A DNA stretch of 64,000 nt from JBGQOG01 sp052113705 (lineage in GTDB: Bacteria > Pseudomonadota > Alphaproteobacteria > Rhodobacterales > Rhodobacteraceae): contig NZ_JBGQOG010000006.1 in NCBI RefSeq assembly GCF_052113705.1, positions 233,681 through 297,680 on the forward strand, read 5' to 3'. Shown here piece by piece: positions 35,786 through 43,174 of the stretch; position 1 is the stretch's first letter, and each line of letters opens with the position of its first letter. The notes under the pieces were generated by a model. The model had not been told where the DNA came from. It did not search any database and worked only from the letters and a program-made list of their open reading frames with translations. A program made the translations under genes and the position numbers.

Positions 35786-35962
35786 ATGGATTATACAATC
35801 AACCGCCTGATAACGGGCGCTGGTTTTGAAGCCGTTGATGGCAGCCTGAAGGTCAGTGCGATTGATCCTTTAGCTTCAATGCAGGGAATTGATAACGCGG
35901 CACTGCATGCGGTGGCGGGTCAGGTGCGTGACCTTTTAGCCAAGGCTGTCGAGGAGATTTGA
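35786..35962 (+). CDS. Small protein with HMA-like text (58 aa)
   Basis: Starts at ATG 35786 with AAAAGGAA upstream; ends 1 bp before the TVP38 start. MDYTINRLITGAGFEAVDGS and ALHAVAGQVRDLLAKAVEEI form a short alpha/beta protein without cysteines. No family recognised; operon position argues for a real gene. Confidence 0.55.
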   Translation: MDYTINRLITGAGFEAVDGSLKVSAIDPLASMQGIDNAALHAVAGQVRDLLAKAVEEI

Positions 35963-35963
35963 G

Positions 35964-36635
35964 ATGAGCCTGCGCCGAGGCCTCCTTGTAACGATGGCAA
36001 TTCTCGGGATCGCCATGCTTGCGCTTTGGTGGTTCGCGCCGTCACTATTGGCTGATGCCCGTCAGCTTATGGACCGAGACGCGCTTGAGGCAATGGTGGC
36101 GCGGGCGGGCCTCTGGGGACCTTTGTTGATCATCGGTCTGATGACTGTCGCGGTGGTTGTTAGCCCCCTTCCCAGCGCTCCGATAGCCTTGGCGGCTGGT
36201 GCCGCCTATGGCCACATCTGGGGCACGGTGCAGGTAGTCATAGGTGCCGAACTTGGCGCGCTGATCGCGTTTGGGCTGGCCAGAAATCTCGGGCGCGACG
36301 CGCTGCGGCGCCTGTTCGGTGCAAAGGTTGATGCAGGGTTACTGGGGTCGCAGAACGCCCTGACACGGACCGTATTTGCCAGCCGCCTGATGCCCTTCGT
36401 GTCCTTTGACATGATCAGCTATGCGGCAGGGCTAAGTTGCCTGCATCTGTGGCGTTTCGCCGTGGCAACATTGGCAGGAATTATCCCAACAAGCTTCGTG
36501 CTTGCGCATTTTGGCGTTGAAGCGATCAGCGGAGACATGGGCCGCACCACTTGGGCGGTCTTGGGACTTGGACTGCTCACCGGATTGCCCCTGCTATGGG
36601 TCGCGTTGAGACAAAACACCGAAAAGGAAAGTTGA
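35964..36635 (+). CDS. TVP38/TMEM64 (DedA-like) membrane protein
   Basis: 223 residues with five to six hydrophobic segments. The VTT-domain landmarks are VSPLPSAPIALAAGAAYG and FASRLMPFVSFDMISYAAGL. Such proteins are lipid-scramblase-like; members in metal loci are annotated as mercury/copper-associated transporters without proof. Same operon as the two small genes and upstream of copA. Confidence 0.83.
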   Translation: MSLRRGLLVTMAILGIAMLALWWFAPSLLADARQLMDRDALEAMVARAGLWGPLLIIGLMTVAVVVSPLPSAPIALAAGAAYGHIWGTVQVVIGAELGALIAFGLARNLGRDALRRLFGAKVDAGLLGSQNALTRTVFASRLMPFVSFDMISYAAGLSCLHLWRFAVATLAGIIPTSFVLAHFGVEAISGDMGRTTWAVLGLGLLTGLPLLWVALRQNTEKES

Positions 36636-36713
36636 TGGCGCAAGCGGTGCAGGTGTTTTCGCGCGGCAGCGTCCGGCTCGCACCATATAGACGAATGCGA
36701 CGACGAATAAAGC

Positions 36714-36744
36714 TTGAGCTTCCAGTTACTGGATGGCTTAGGCC
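36714..36744 (+). promoter_or_regulatory. CueR-type MerR-family promoter of copA
   Basis: -35 TTGAGC (36,714-36,719), perfect dyad TCCAG-TTA-CTGGA (36,721-36,733) and a -10 candidate TAGGCC after a 19-bp spacer. It lies 30-60 bp upstream of the copA ATG, the arrangement expected for copper-inducible control by CueR. Confidence 0.75.
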
Positions 36745-36773
36745 AAAGAAATCCAACAGAAAGCTGTGACACC

Positions 36774-39107
36774 ATGGAACATGATCATTCACACACATTG
36801 TCGAAGATCCCCGAGGGCGCTGAAACGGCAACGGATCCGGTCTGCGGTATGACGGTTGTGGTTGGACCTGAGACGCGCCAAGCAAAATCTGAGGGCGCGA
36901 CTTTCTATTTCTGCTCTGACAAATGCCAGACGAAATTCAGGGGTGATCCATGGTTCTATGCGCAGGGACGCGCCAAAGATCGCAAGAAGACGGTAGCGGC
37001 TGACAAGCAATACACTTGCCCGATGCACCCCGAGATTGTCCGTGACGCGCCCGGTGCCTGCCCGATCTGCGGTATGGCGCTGGAGCCGATGCTACCAACA
37101 GACGAGCCCAGCGAAGAATTGACAGATTTCACGCGCCGGATGTGGATTTCCGCGACGGCAGCGGTGCCGCTCATCGTTTTGACGATGGGGGAATTCGTCG
37201 GCCTGCCGGTGCGTGATTGGATCGGCCATCAGATCGCTAGCTATCTGGAATTTGTGTTGGCGACGCCAATTGTTCTGTGGGCCGCAGCGCCCTTCTTCAA
37301 GCGTGGTTGGGACTCGCTGGTCAACCGATCCCCGAACATGTGGACGCTGATCAGCCTTGGCGTGGCGGCGGCCTATCTCTATTCAATCGTGGCAACCTTT
37401 CTGCCAGGCGTCTTTCCCGATGCCTACCGGATGGGCCAAGGCGTCGGCACGTATTTTGAGGCGGCGGTGGTGATCATCACGCTGGTTTTCGTGGGACAGG
37501 TGCTGGAGTTGCGAGCGCGGGAGCGCACAGGGGATGCTATCCGCGCCTTGCTTGACCTTGCACCAAAAACTGCGCGGCGCATCCTGCCAGACGGCACCGA
37601 ATACGATGCCCCGCTGGAAAACATCATGGAGGGTGACCGCCTTCGTGTGCGCCCCGGCGATGCCGTCCCGGTGGATGGTGTGGTGATCGAGGGGCGGTCC
37701 AATCTGGATGAAAGCATGCTGACAGGCGAATCCATGCCCGTTGAAAAGGGTGCAGGAGATGCCGTGACTGGGGCTACGATCAACAAAAACGGGTCTTTGG
37801 TCATTGAGGCGGGCAAGGTCGGGTCTGACACGGTGCTCGCGCAGATCGTGGCGATGGTGTCGAACGCCCGCCGCTCACGTGCGCCGATCCAAGGCATGGC
37901 TGACCGGGTGTCGGCGGTGTTTGTGCCGACTGTGGTGGGCACGGCACTTCTGGCCTTTGTTGTCTGGATGATCTTTGGGCCAGAGCCTGCGCTGGTTTAT
38001 GCCATCGCCTCCGCAGTTTCGGTGCTGATCATTGCCTGCCCCTGCGCGCTTGGTCTTGCCACCCCGATTTCAATCACTACGGCGGCCGGACGCGGGGCAC
38101 AGGCAGGCGTGCTGATCAAGGATGCCGAAGCGCTGGAACGTATGGCAAGCGTAGATACGTTGATCGTGGATAAAACCGGCACGCTGACCATGGGCAAGCC
38201 AAAGCTGACCGATATCGTTGCGCTTGGAGACGTCACTGAGTCCGACCTTCTGTCAATGGCCGCCGCTCTTGAGCGCGGCTCGGAACATCCCTTGGCCGAG
38301 GCCATTGTCGAGGGAGCCGAAGCGCAAGGTGCTGACCGGCAAGAAGCTGCGGATTTCGAGTCCGTTACCGGCAAAGGCGTGCGCGGCACTGTTGGCGGCC
38401 GCGCTGTGGCCCTTGGCAACACGGCAATGATGCAAGAAATGGGCTTGGACACGGCGCAGGCCGAGGAAAAGGCGGATGCGATGCGGACTGAGGGCAAGAC
38501 CGCGATGTTCGTCGCCGTGGATGGCGCGATTGCTGGCATCGTGGCGGTGGCTGACCCGATCAAGGAAAGCACCGCGCAGGCCATCAAGGCGCTGCATGCG
38601 CAAGGCCTGCGCGTCATCATGGCGACAGGCGACAATGAACGCACCGCGCAGGCGGTAGCAAGCAAACTTGGTATTGACGAGGTGCGGGCAGGTGTCTTGC
38701 CCGAGGACAAAAAGAACCTGATAGACCAATTGCGCCGTGACGGGCACAAAATCGCAATGGCAGGTGACGGGGTAAATGACGCGCCCGCTTTGGCGGCAGC
38801 AGATGTTGGTATAGCCATGGGGACCGGCGCAGATGTGGCGATGGAAAGTGCTGGCATCACGCTTTTGGGCGGTGACCTGATGGGCATCGTGCGGGCAAGA
38901 AAACTGGCCCGAGCCACTTTGCGCAATATCAAGCAAAACCTGTTTTTCGCCTTTGCCTACAATGCTGTCGGCGTGCCAATCGCGGCTGGGCTGCTTTATC
39001 CGGTCACGGGACTGCTGCTGTCGCCAATGATTGCGGCAGCGGCGATGAGCTTGTCCTCAGTCTCCGTCATCACCAACGCGCTGCGCTTGCGGCGGGTTGA
39101 TCTGTAA
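36774..39107 (+). CDS. copA: Copper-translocating P1B-type ATPase
   Basis: 777 residues from ATG 36774; the upstream extension crosses the promoter. Domain order: His-rich start, YHS-type metal domain (ATDPVCGMTVV, residues about 20-65), heavy-metal-binding domain with CPMHPEIV and CPICGMALEP (about 78-100), eight membrane helices with the CPC motif (IIACPCALGLATP), phosphorylation site VDKTGTLTMG and GDGVNDAPALAAADVG. The N-terminal YHS plus CPMHP combination replaces classical HMA domains. Exports Cu(I)/Ag(I) from the cytoplasm. Followed 21 bp later by a CopZ-like chaperone. Confidence 0.9.
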   Translation: MEHDHSHTLSKIPEGAETATDPVCGMTVVVGPETRQAKSEGATFYFCSDKCQTKFRGDPWFYAQGRAKDRKKTVAADKQYTCPMHPEIVRDAPGACPICGMALEPMLPTDEPSEELTDFTRRMWISATAAVPLIVLTMGEFVGLPVRDWIGHQIASYLEFVLATPIVLWAAAPFFKRGWDSLVNRSPNMWTLISLGVAAAYLYSIVATFLPGVFPDAYRMGQGVGTYFEAAVVIITLVFVGQVLELRARERTGDAIRALLDLAPKTARRILPDGTEYDAPLENIMEGDRLRVRPGDAVPVDGVVIEGRSNLDESMLTGESMPVEKGAGDAVTGATINKNGSLVIEAGKVGSDTVLAQIVAMVSNARRSRAPIQGMADRVSAVFVPTVVGTALLAFVVWMIFGPEPALVYAIASAVSVLIIACPCALGLATPISITTAAGRGAQAGVLIKDAEALERMASVDTLIVDKTGTLTMGKPKLTDIVALGDVTESDLLSMAAALERGSEHPLAEAIVEGAEAQGADRQEAADFESVTGKGVRGTVGGRAVALGNTAMMQEMGLDTAQAEEKADAMRTEGKTAMFVAVDGAIAGIVAVADPIKESTAQAIKALHAQGLRVIMATGDNERTAQAVASKLGIDEVRAGVLPEDKKNLIDQLRRDGHKIAMAGDGVNDAPALAAADVGIAMGTGADVAMESAGITLLGGDLMGIVRARKLARATLRNIKQNLFFAFAYNAVGVPIAAGLLYPVTGLLLSPMIAAAAMSLSSVSVITNALRLRRVDL

Positions 39108-39128
39108 AAAACAAACAGAGAGATTCCA

Positions 39129-39326
39129 ATGACAACCTTCCACATCCCCGACATGAGCTGCGGCCACTGCAAATCTACCGTAGACAAAACAATTCACAGC
39201 CTCGATCCATCGGCACGCATTGAGTTCGATATGCCAGCGCGAAAGGTCTTCGTCGAAAGCAATACTGATGGGGCGGCTGTGGTAGCCGCGCTGATGAAGG
39301 TTGGCTTCCCCGCTTCGGTCGCATGA
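39129..39326 (+). CDS. copZ: Copper chaperone, HMA domain
   Basis: 65 residues: one HMA fold with the metal motif DMSCGHCKSTV near residue 10. Delivers Cu(I) to the ATPase encoded 21 bp upstream and is clearly in its operon. Confidence 0.86.
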   Translation: MTTFHIPDMSCGHCKSTVDKTIHSLDPSARIEFDMPARKVFVESNTDGAAVVAALMKVGFPASVA

Positions 39327-39846
39327 CAGCCCCTTACCAATGTGCCACGGAACCTTTTCCCATTGGGCTGCGTCCACGTCACTGTAGAGAATAGCAGACG
39401 TGCCGCCGGTCGTGCTGGGCGGCTTCTAACACTGGCACCGAGTATTATGAGAAAATGGCTCTAACAAACGAATATCAAAATATCAGAACGAACCCCATAG
39501 ACCTATAGAGCCTGACAATCCGAAATATGATCCCCACTTCCCGCCCAGACTTCGAACTTGTCATCAATGTCTCAGATGGCAAAAAACGCCATTCTTTGCG
39601 CAATCATAAACCTTTAGTGCGTTTGCCCGATTGCGCTCAATCGAAAATCTGCAACAGAAAAGCCCATCCGGAAAATACTTAGTTCAAGCAGGCGCTATCC
39701 CAAGGCGGCCGGTTACGACTGGCGCATAATTGACGCACAAACGGTCTAAACCATTCGACAATATAGCCGGTATCAGGCGTCTCTAAACGCGCCTAGAGTG
39801 TGTAGTCTCGCTTAAGCGAGGACGAAATAGAACAAACGACCATGGC
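39327..39846. other. 520-bp gap with a 14-bp palindrome
   Basis: No coding frame is convincing here. A perfect palindrome CTCGCTTAAGCGAG lies at 39,807-39,820, about 30 bp beyond the DUF411 stop (minus strand), and could act as a terminator hairpin for that gene. The rest is moderately AT-rich with no repeat I can name. Confidence 0.5.
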
Positions 39847-40314
39847 TCACGCAGCCTCGTAGCGCGAAAAAACTTCGGTCGTGCCGTCGCGCCGGATCAG
39901 GAACACATCATACGCCTCGCGCTCGCTTTCCGGCCCCATCCCCGGAGAACCGTAAGGCATACCAGGCACTGCCAAGCCGATGGCATCGGGGCGCTCGACC
40001 AGAAGGCGCCTTATATCGGATGGTGGCACATGGCCTTCCAGCATATACTGATCAATCCGGCCAGTATGGCATGAGATCATGTCCTGCGGGATACCATTGT
40101 CGGATTTATACTGCATCAGCAAGGTTCCAAGACTGTCCTCGGTGGTAACCGCAAAACCTTCGGTCTGCAGAACATCGACCCAAGCCGAACAGCATCCACA
40201 GTTTCGATCCTTGACGACATGAACGGCAGGATCTGCTGCAAGGGCCGGCCGGGCGATGGCTGAAGCTCCGGCGATCAACATCAGGTGGCGGCGTGTTAAG
40301 GTGGCAAAAGACAT
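39847..40314 (-). CDS. DUF411 metal-binding protein
   Basis: 155 residues from ATG 40314 with GAGGAGAA upstream; the longer frame is antisense to the SCO gene. Tat/Sec-like signal (TRRHLMLIAGASAIARPALA), then the DUF411 signature VVKDRNCGCCSAWV and LVERPDAIGLAVPGMPYGSPGM. Periplasmic copper-binding proteins of this type occur in copper-resistance loci. It ends a row of SCO/PCuAC genes on the minus strand, 13 bp behind the SCO gene. Confidence 0.84.
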   Translation of the reverse strand: MSFATLTRRHLMLIAGASAIARPALAADPAVHVVKDRNCGCCSAWVDVLQTEGFAVTTEDSLGTLLMQYKSDNGIPQDMISCHTGRIDQYMLEGHVPPSDIRRLLVERPDAIGLAVPGMPYGSPGMGPESEREAYDVFLIRRDGTTEVFSRYEAA

Positions 40315-40327
40315 GGTGAGCTTCTCC

Positions 40328-40927
40328 TCAGGCAAGAATGCGGCGTAATTTTGGAACAGCGAAACGCCGATCCTCGTGGAAGTCAATGATGCTGGCAAAT
40401 CGCCCGTTGGCATAGAACAGGAAAACGCCCGCAGTGTGGTTAATGGTGTAGTCGCCGTCCACGGTAGGCATTTTCTCAAAGCTGATGCGAAAATCAGCGG
40501 CCGCGCAGGCTGTCTCGCCCATACTGCCGGTAAGGCCAATGATCCGCGGGTCGAAATTAGATAGGTAATCCGCAAGCACATCCGGTGTGTCACGCTCCGG
40601 GTCGACTGTGATCAGAGCGACCATCAGCCTGTCGGCGTCTGAGCCAAGCGCTTCCAACCAGTCAGCAATATCAAGCAGCGTGGTTGGGCAAACATCGGGG
40701 CAATAGGTAAAGCCAAAAAACACCATGGCAGGGCGTCCCCGCCATTCTGCGACGGTGACCTCTTGCCCTAGGTGATTGGTCAGACGCCAGTCCATTTTCG
40801 TTAAGCGCAATGGTAGCAGTGCGTTGGGAACGGCGCGGTTACGCGCTTTCCATGCCCCCAATCCCAACATGAAAGCCGCAGCCCCTGCCACTCCGGCAAG
40901 CGAGAGGATTACTTGGCGTCGACGCAC
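40328..40927 (-). CDS. SCO1/SenC family copper chaperone
   Basis: 199 residues from a GTG at 40927 that overlaps the PCuAC gene by 19 bp. N-terminal anchor (ILSLAGVAGAAAFMLGLGAW), thioredoxin-like domain with the copper motif TYCPDVCPTT and the third ligand His in INHTAGVFLF. Works with PCuAC in copper delivery to cytochrome oxidase or in thiol reduction. Complete, in contrast to the SCO fragment at 41,383. Confidence 0.87.
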   Translation of the reverse strand: MRRRQVILSLAGVAGAAAFMLGLGAWKARNRAVPNALLPLRLTKMDWRLTNHLGQEVTVAEWRGRPAMVFFGFTYCPDVCPTTLLDIADWLEALGSDADRLMVALITVDPERDTPDVLADYLSNFDPRIIGLTGSMGETACAAADFRISFEKMPTVDGDYTINHTAGVFLFYANGRFASIIDFHEDRRFAVPKLRRILA

Positions 40928-41379
40928 GCAGCCTCCTGTGCCCGCATCGACAAAATATCCACCGTCACATCAAGCGTGCCTGCCTTCTCGAAAGTCAGAG
41001 TGATAGGAAATTTTTCGCCTTCGACCAGCGGCGCGGTCAGGCCCATGAGCATCCCGTGAAATCCTCCCGGAGACAGAGCCACAGTTTGGCTTGCTGGAAC
41101 GGGAATTGATGCAGCATGGGGCATCGCGGCGACACTATCTGTGACAGTGGTTTCATGCAGCATCGGCATGCTGGCCGCCGGTGTCGTGAGGCCAAGTAGG
41201 GCGTCATCCATGGCGCCGTCGTTGGTGATCTCCAGATACAAAACCGCTGGGCGCCCCGTTCCGATAGAGGCACGGGACCAAGCCTGTTGGACGCTGATAT
41301 CGCCGCTCGTAAAGGTTTCACAGGCTTGCGCCATTGGGGCCGCCAACAAAAATGCCATTGCAGGAAGGAGATTTTTCAT
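40909..41379 (-). CDS. PCuAC-family periplasmic copper chaperone
   Basis: 156 residues with a signal peptide ending MAQA-CE. Copper ligands in the family pattern: MPMLHETTVTDSVAAMPH followed by PGGFHGMLMGL (H...M...HxM). Hands Cu(I) to SCO1/Cox2. It lies 3 bp after the chimeric remnant on the minus strand and overlaps the SCO gene. Confidence 0.86.
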   Translation of the reverse strand: MKNLLPAMAFLLAAPMAQACETFTSGDISVQQAWSRASIGTGRPAVLYLEITNDGAMDDALLGLTTPAASMPMLHETTVTDSVAAMPHAASIPVPASQTVALSPGGFHGMLMGLTAPLVEGEKFPITLTFEKAGTLDVTVDILSMRAQEAACVDAK

Positions 41380-41382
41380 GTG

Positions 41383-41649
41383 TCAGAACCTCGATTTCAG
41401 ATCGGAAAGAATGGCATCGGCAGGGGTGCCATAGTCGAATTGGCGCAACCAATCACCCTTCGGGCCGATAAGGTAAAGGGCTGCACTATGCGACATGGTG
41501 TAAGCTCGGATCAGAACAGCGTCATCGATAACAGGGGCTGTTGCTGCGGCAAGGGCGGCGTCACGCTGACGGGTGACGTAAAAGGCGCCGCTACCAAAGG
41601 CTATCACGCCCAAAGCGGTCGAGCCGAGAACAAAAGCGCGGCGATTCAT
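41383..41649 (-). pseudogene. DsbA-family start fused to SCO1 end (chimera)
   Basis: 88 codons from ATG 41649, overlapping dsbB by 4 bp. Residues 1-51 (MNRRAFVLGSTALGVIAFGS ... VIDDAVLIRAY) are the signal and linker of the DsbA-like thioredoxins that normally follow dsbB in such operons. Residues 51-88 (YTMSHSAALYLIGPKGDWLR, then FDYGTPADAILSDL) are the C-terminal end of a SCO1 protein. The thioredoxin core and its CxxC are absent from both halves. It marks a deletion joining a zntA-lspA-dsbB-dsbA operon to a sco-pcuAC-sco operon. Probably non-functional. Confidence 0.65.
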
Positions 41650-42083
41650 GCGCGGGATACTTTTAGCAACTTGAGATCGGCCAGGACGGCCGCAAAAGCG
41701 ATGGTGGATAGGTGGGGCAAGGGCAGCCCAAGGACCAGCTGTGCCTGATCTGTGCAGGACGAACCTGATGCGGTGCAAGGTGCGATGGCGGCAGGGATCA
41801 ACCCTGCATACAGCCCGCTGTGCCAAAGTGCCAATGCGAGCCCCGCCAGTGCGAGGGGCAGCGCGTATATACGCACGCCTGTATCCCCGCGCAATGCTCC
41901 GATCCCTAATATCGGCACCAAAGGAAACATGGCGATGCGCTGATACCAACACAGAGTGCAGGGCATCTGACCCAAGACCTCACCGATGAACAGCGCGGCC
42001 AGGGTGGCGACAAGGGCAATCCCGAAAGCTACCGCCAGCGCCCCTTCCAAACGGAAAGTTGTAAGGAATCCGTTTTCACGCAT
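41646..42083 (-). CDS. dsbB: DsbB-family disulfide bond protein
   Basis: 145 residues from ATG 42083 (MRENGFLTTFRLEG), with AGGAG 7 bp upstream; ATG 42089 is too close to that site. Four membrane helices and the quinone-side motif PCTLCWYQR (CxxC) near residue 40, with a second cysteine pair in APCTASGSSCTDQA. Reoxidises a DsbA-type partner, but the adjacent dsbA is destroyed. Overlaps the LspA fusion by 8 bp. Confidence 0.83.
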   Translation of the reverse strand: MRENGFLTTFRLEGALAVAFGIALVATLAALFIGEVLGQMPCTLCWYQRIAMFPLVPILGIGALRGDTGVRIYALPLALAGLALALWHSGLYAGLIPAAIAPCTASGSSCTDQAQLVLGLPLPHLSTIAFAAVLADLKLLKVSRA

Positions 42084-43173
42084 CGGCATTCTCCTGCTCA
42101 GGTGCCTTACGCAGCATTGCCAAAATCAATGCTACCGCCCCAAGGCTGATCGCCACATCGGCCATATTGAAAGTCGGCCAATGCCACGTCCGCCAATAGA
42201 CGTCGAGAAAATCTGTCACCATGCCTTGCCGCACCCGATCAATGATGTTCCCGAGCGATCCACCGACGATCAGAGTCAGCCCCAGCCGTTCCCATCTGTT
42301 GTTTGTCCGCAATGCCATGATGGCCATGAGCAGTGTCAAACCACCCGTCAGGGCAATCATGGCCCATGGCCTGCCTGCCATGACCCCGGACAACAAGCCA
42401 AAACTGGCACCTTCATTGAAACCAAGTGCGAGATTAAAGCCGGGCGAAACAGGATAGGGATCTCCTTGCGTCAACCAGACAAGCGCCATGAGTTTTGTGA
42501 TCTGATCAAAAGCGACCACCCAAACCAGAACAAAACCCATCGCAAGACGCGTTTCCGGAATTTCCATTTTCAATCCGATCCAGCGCGGAACATCCTTGCA
42601 ATATGCTAGGTAGGGCTGCCCAAGCGTGCGGGCCAAAGCAGCTTCCTCTGATCGGATTTGCAGGCTGGCCGAGGTCAGGAATATCACGACAGCCGCCGCG
42701 GTCGGCAGCGCTGGGATCGCCAGTGCCACACCGGCCAACAGCATAGCTTGCCCCAAGAAAGTCGGATTGCGGCTGATGCGAAACAACCCGGCCTGAACCA
42801 GGGCTCCGGTATCAACCTCAGGAACCCCGACCCGCCAAGAGGTGCCCATCGACTTTTGCGCCAGAACGGCGACCATCGCGCCAACTGCTGCGACGCAAAT
42901 ACCAATGATCCCAAGGCCGGGAAACGCGCCTTCGGTCCACAGCGGGTCAGTCTTGTGCAGTGCCGGAACTGCCAGCCAAAGCATTGGTCCAAAGCCTGCC
43001 ACCACAAAGGATGAACGAAACCCAAGCGCGGCGACTCGGTCGCTGCCCTTGGCCTTGCCAAACAGCCAGACCGATCGTCCTATTGCACGCGAGGCCATCG
43101 CATTGCCCCAGACGAACAGAGCAAGATATGTCGCCAAAATGGCAAGAACGACCCACCCAAACAGTGATATCAC
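42076..43173 (-). CDS. ICMT-like methyltransferase fused to LspA signal peptidase II
   Basis: 365 residues from GTG 43173, chosen because GGGAGG lies just upstream and it follows the ATPase stop by 1 bp. Residues 1-190 are a membrane protein of the isoprenylcysteine methyltransferase/phospholipid methyltransferase type (FRISRNPTFLGQAMLLAG; EEAALARTLGQPYLAYCKDV). Residues about 200-365 are LspA with the catalytic aspartates in GGSLGNIIDRVRQGMVTDFL and FNMADVAIS and the substrate motif FNEGASFGLLSG. LspA genes next to Zn/Cd/Pb ATPases are known (PbrC); the fusion with a methyltransferase is less common. Confidence 0.8.
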   Translation of the reverse strand: MISLFGWVVLAILATYLALFVWGNAMASRAIGRSVWLFGKAKGSDRVAALGFRSSFVVAGFGPMLWLAVPALHKTDPLWTEGAFPGLGIIGICVAAVGAMVAVLAQKSMGTSWRVGVPEVDTGALVQAGLFRISRNPTFLGQAMLLAGVALAIPALPTAAAVVIFLTSASLQIRSEEAALARTLGQPYLAYCKDVPRWIGLKMEIPETRLAMGFVLVWVVAFDQITKLMALVWLTQGDPYPVSPGFNLALGFNEGASFGLLSGVMAGRPWAMIALTGGLTLLMAIMALRTNNRWERLGLTLIVGGSLGNIIDRVRQGMVTDFLDVYWRTWHWPTFNMADVAISLGAVALILAMLRKAPEQENADA

Positions 43174-43174
43174 G

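Noticed and set aside
36635..36769. 44-codon frame overlapping the TVP38 stop
   Set aside because: It runs through the CueR-type copA promoter and has no family resemblance, so it is more likely regulatory DNA than a gene.
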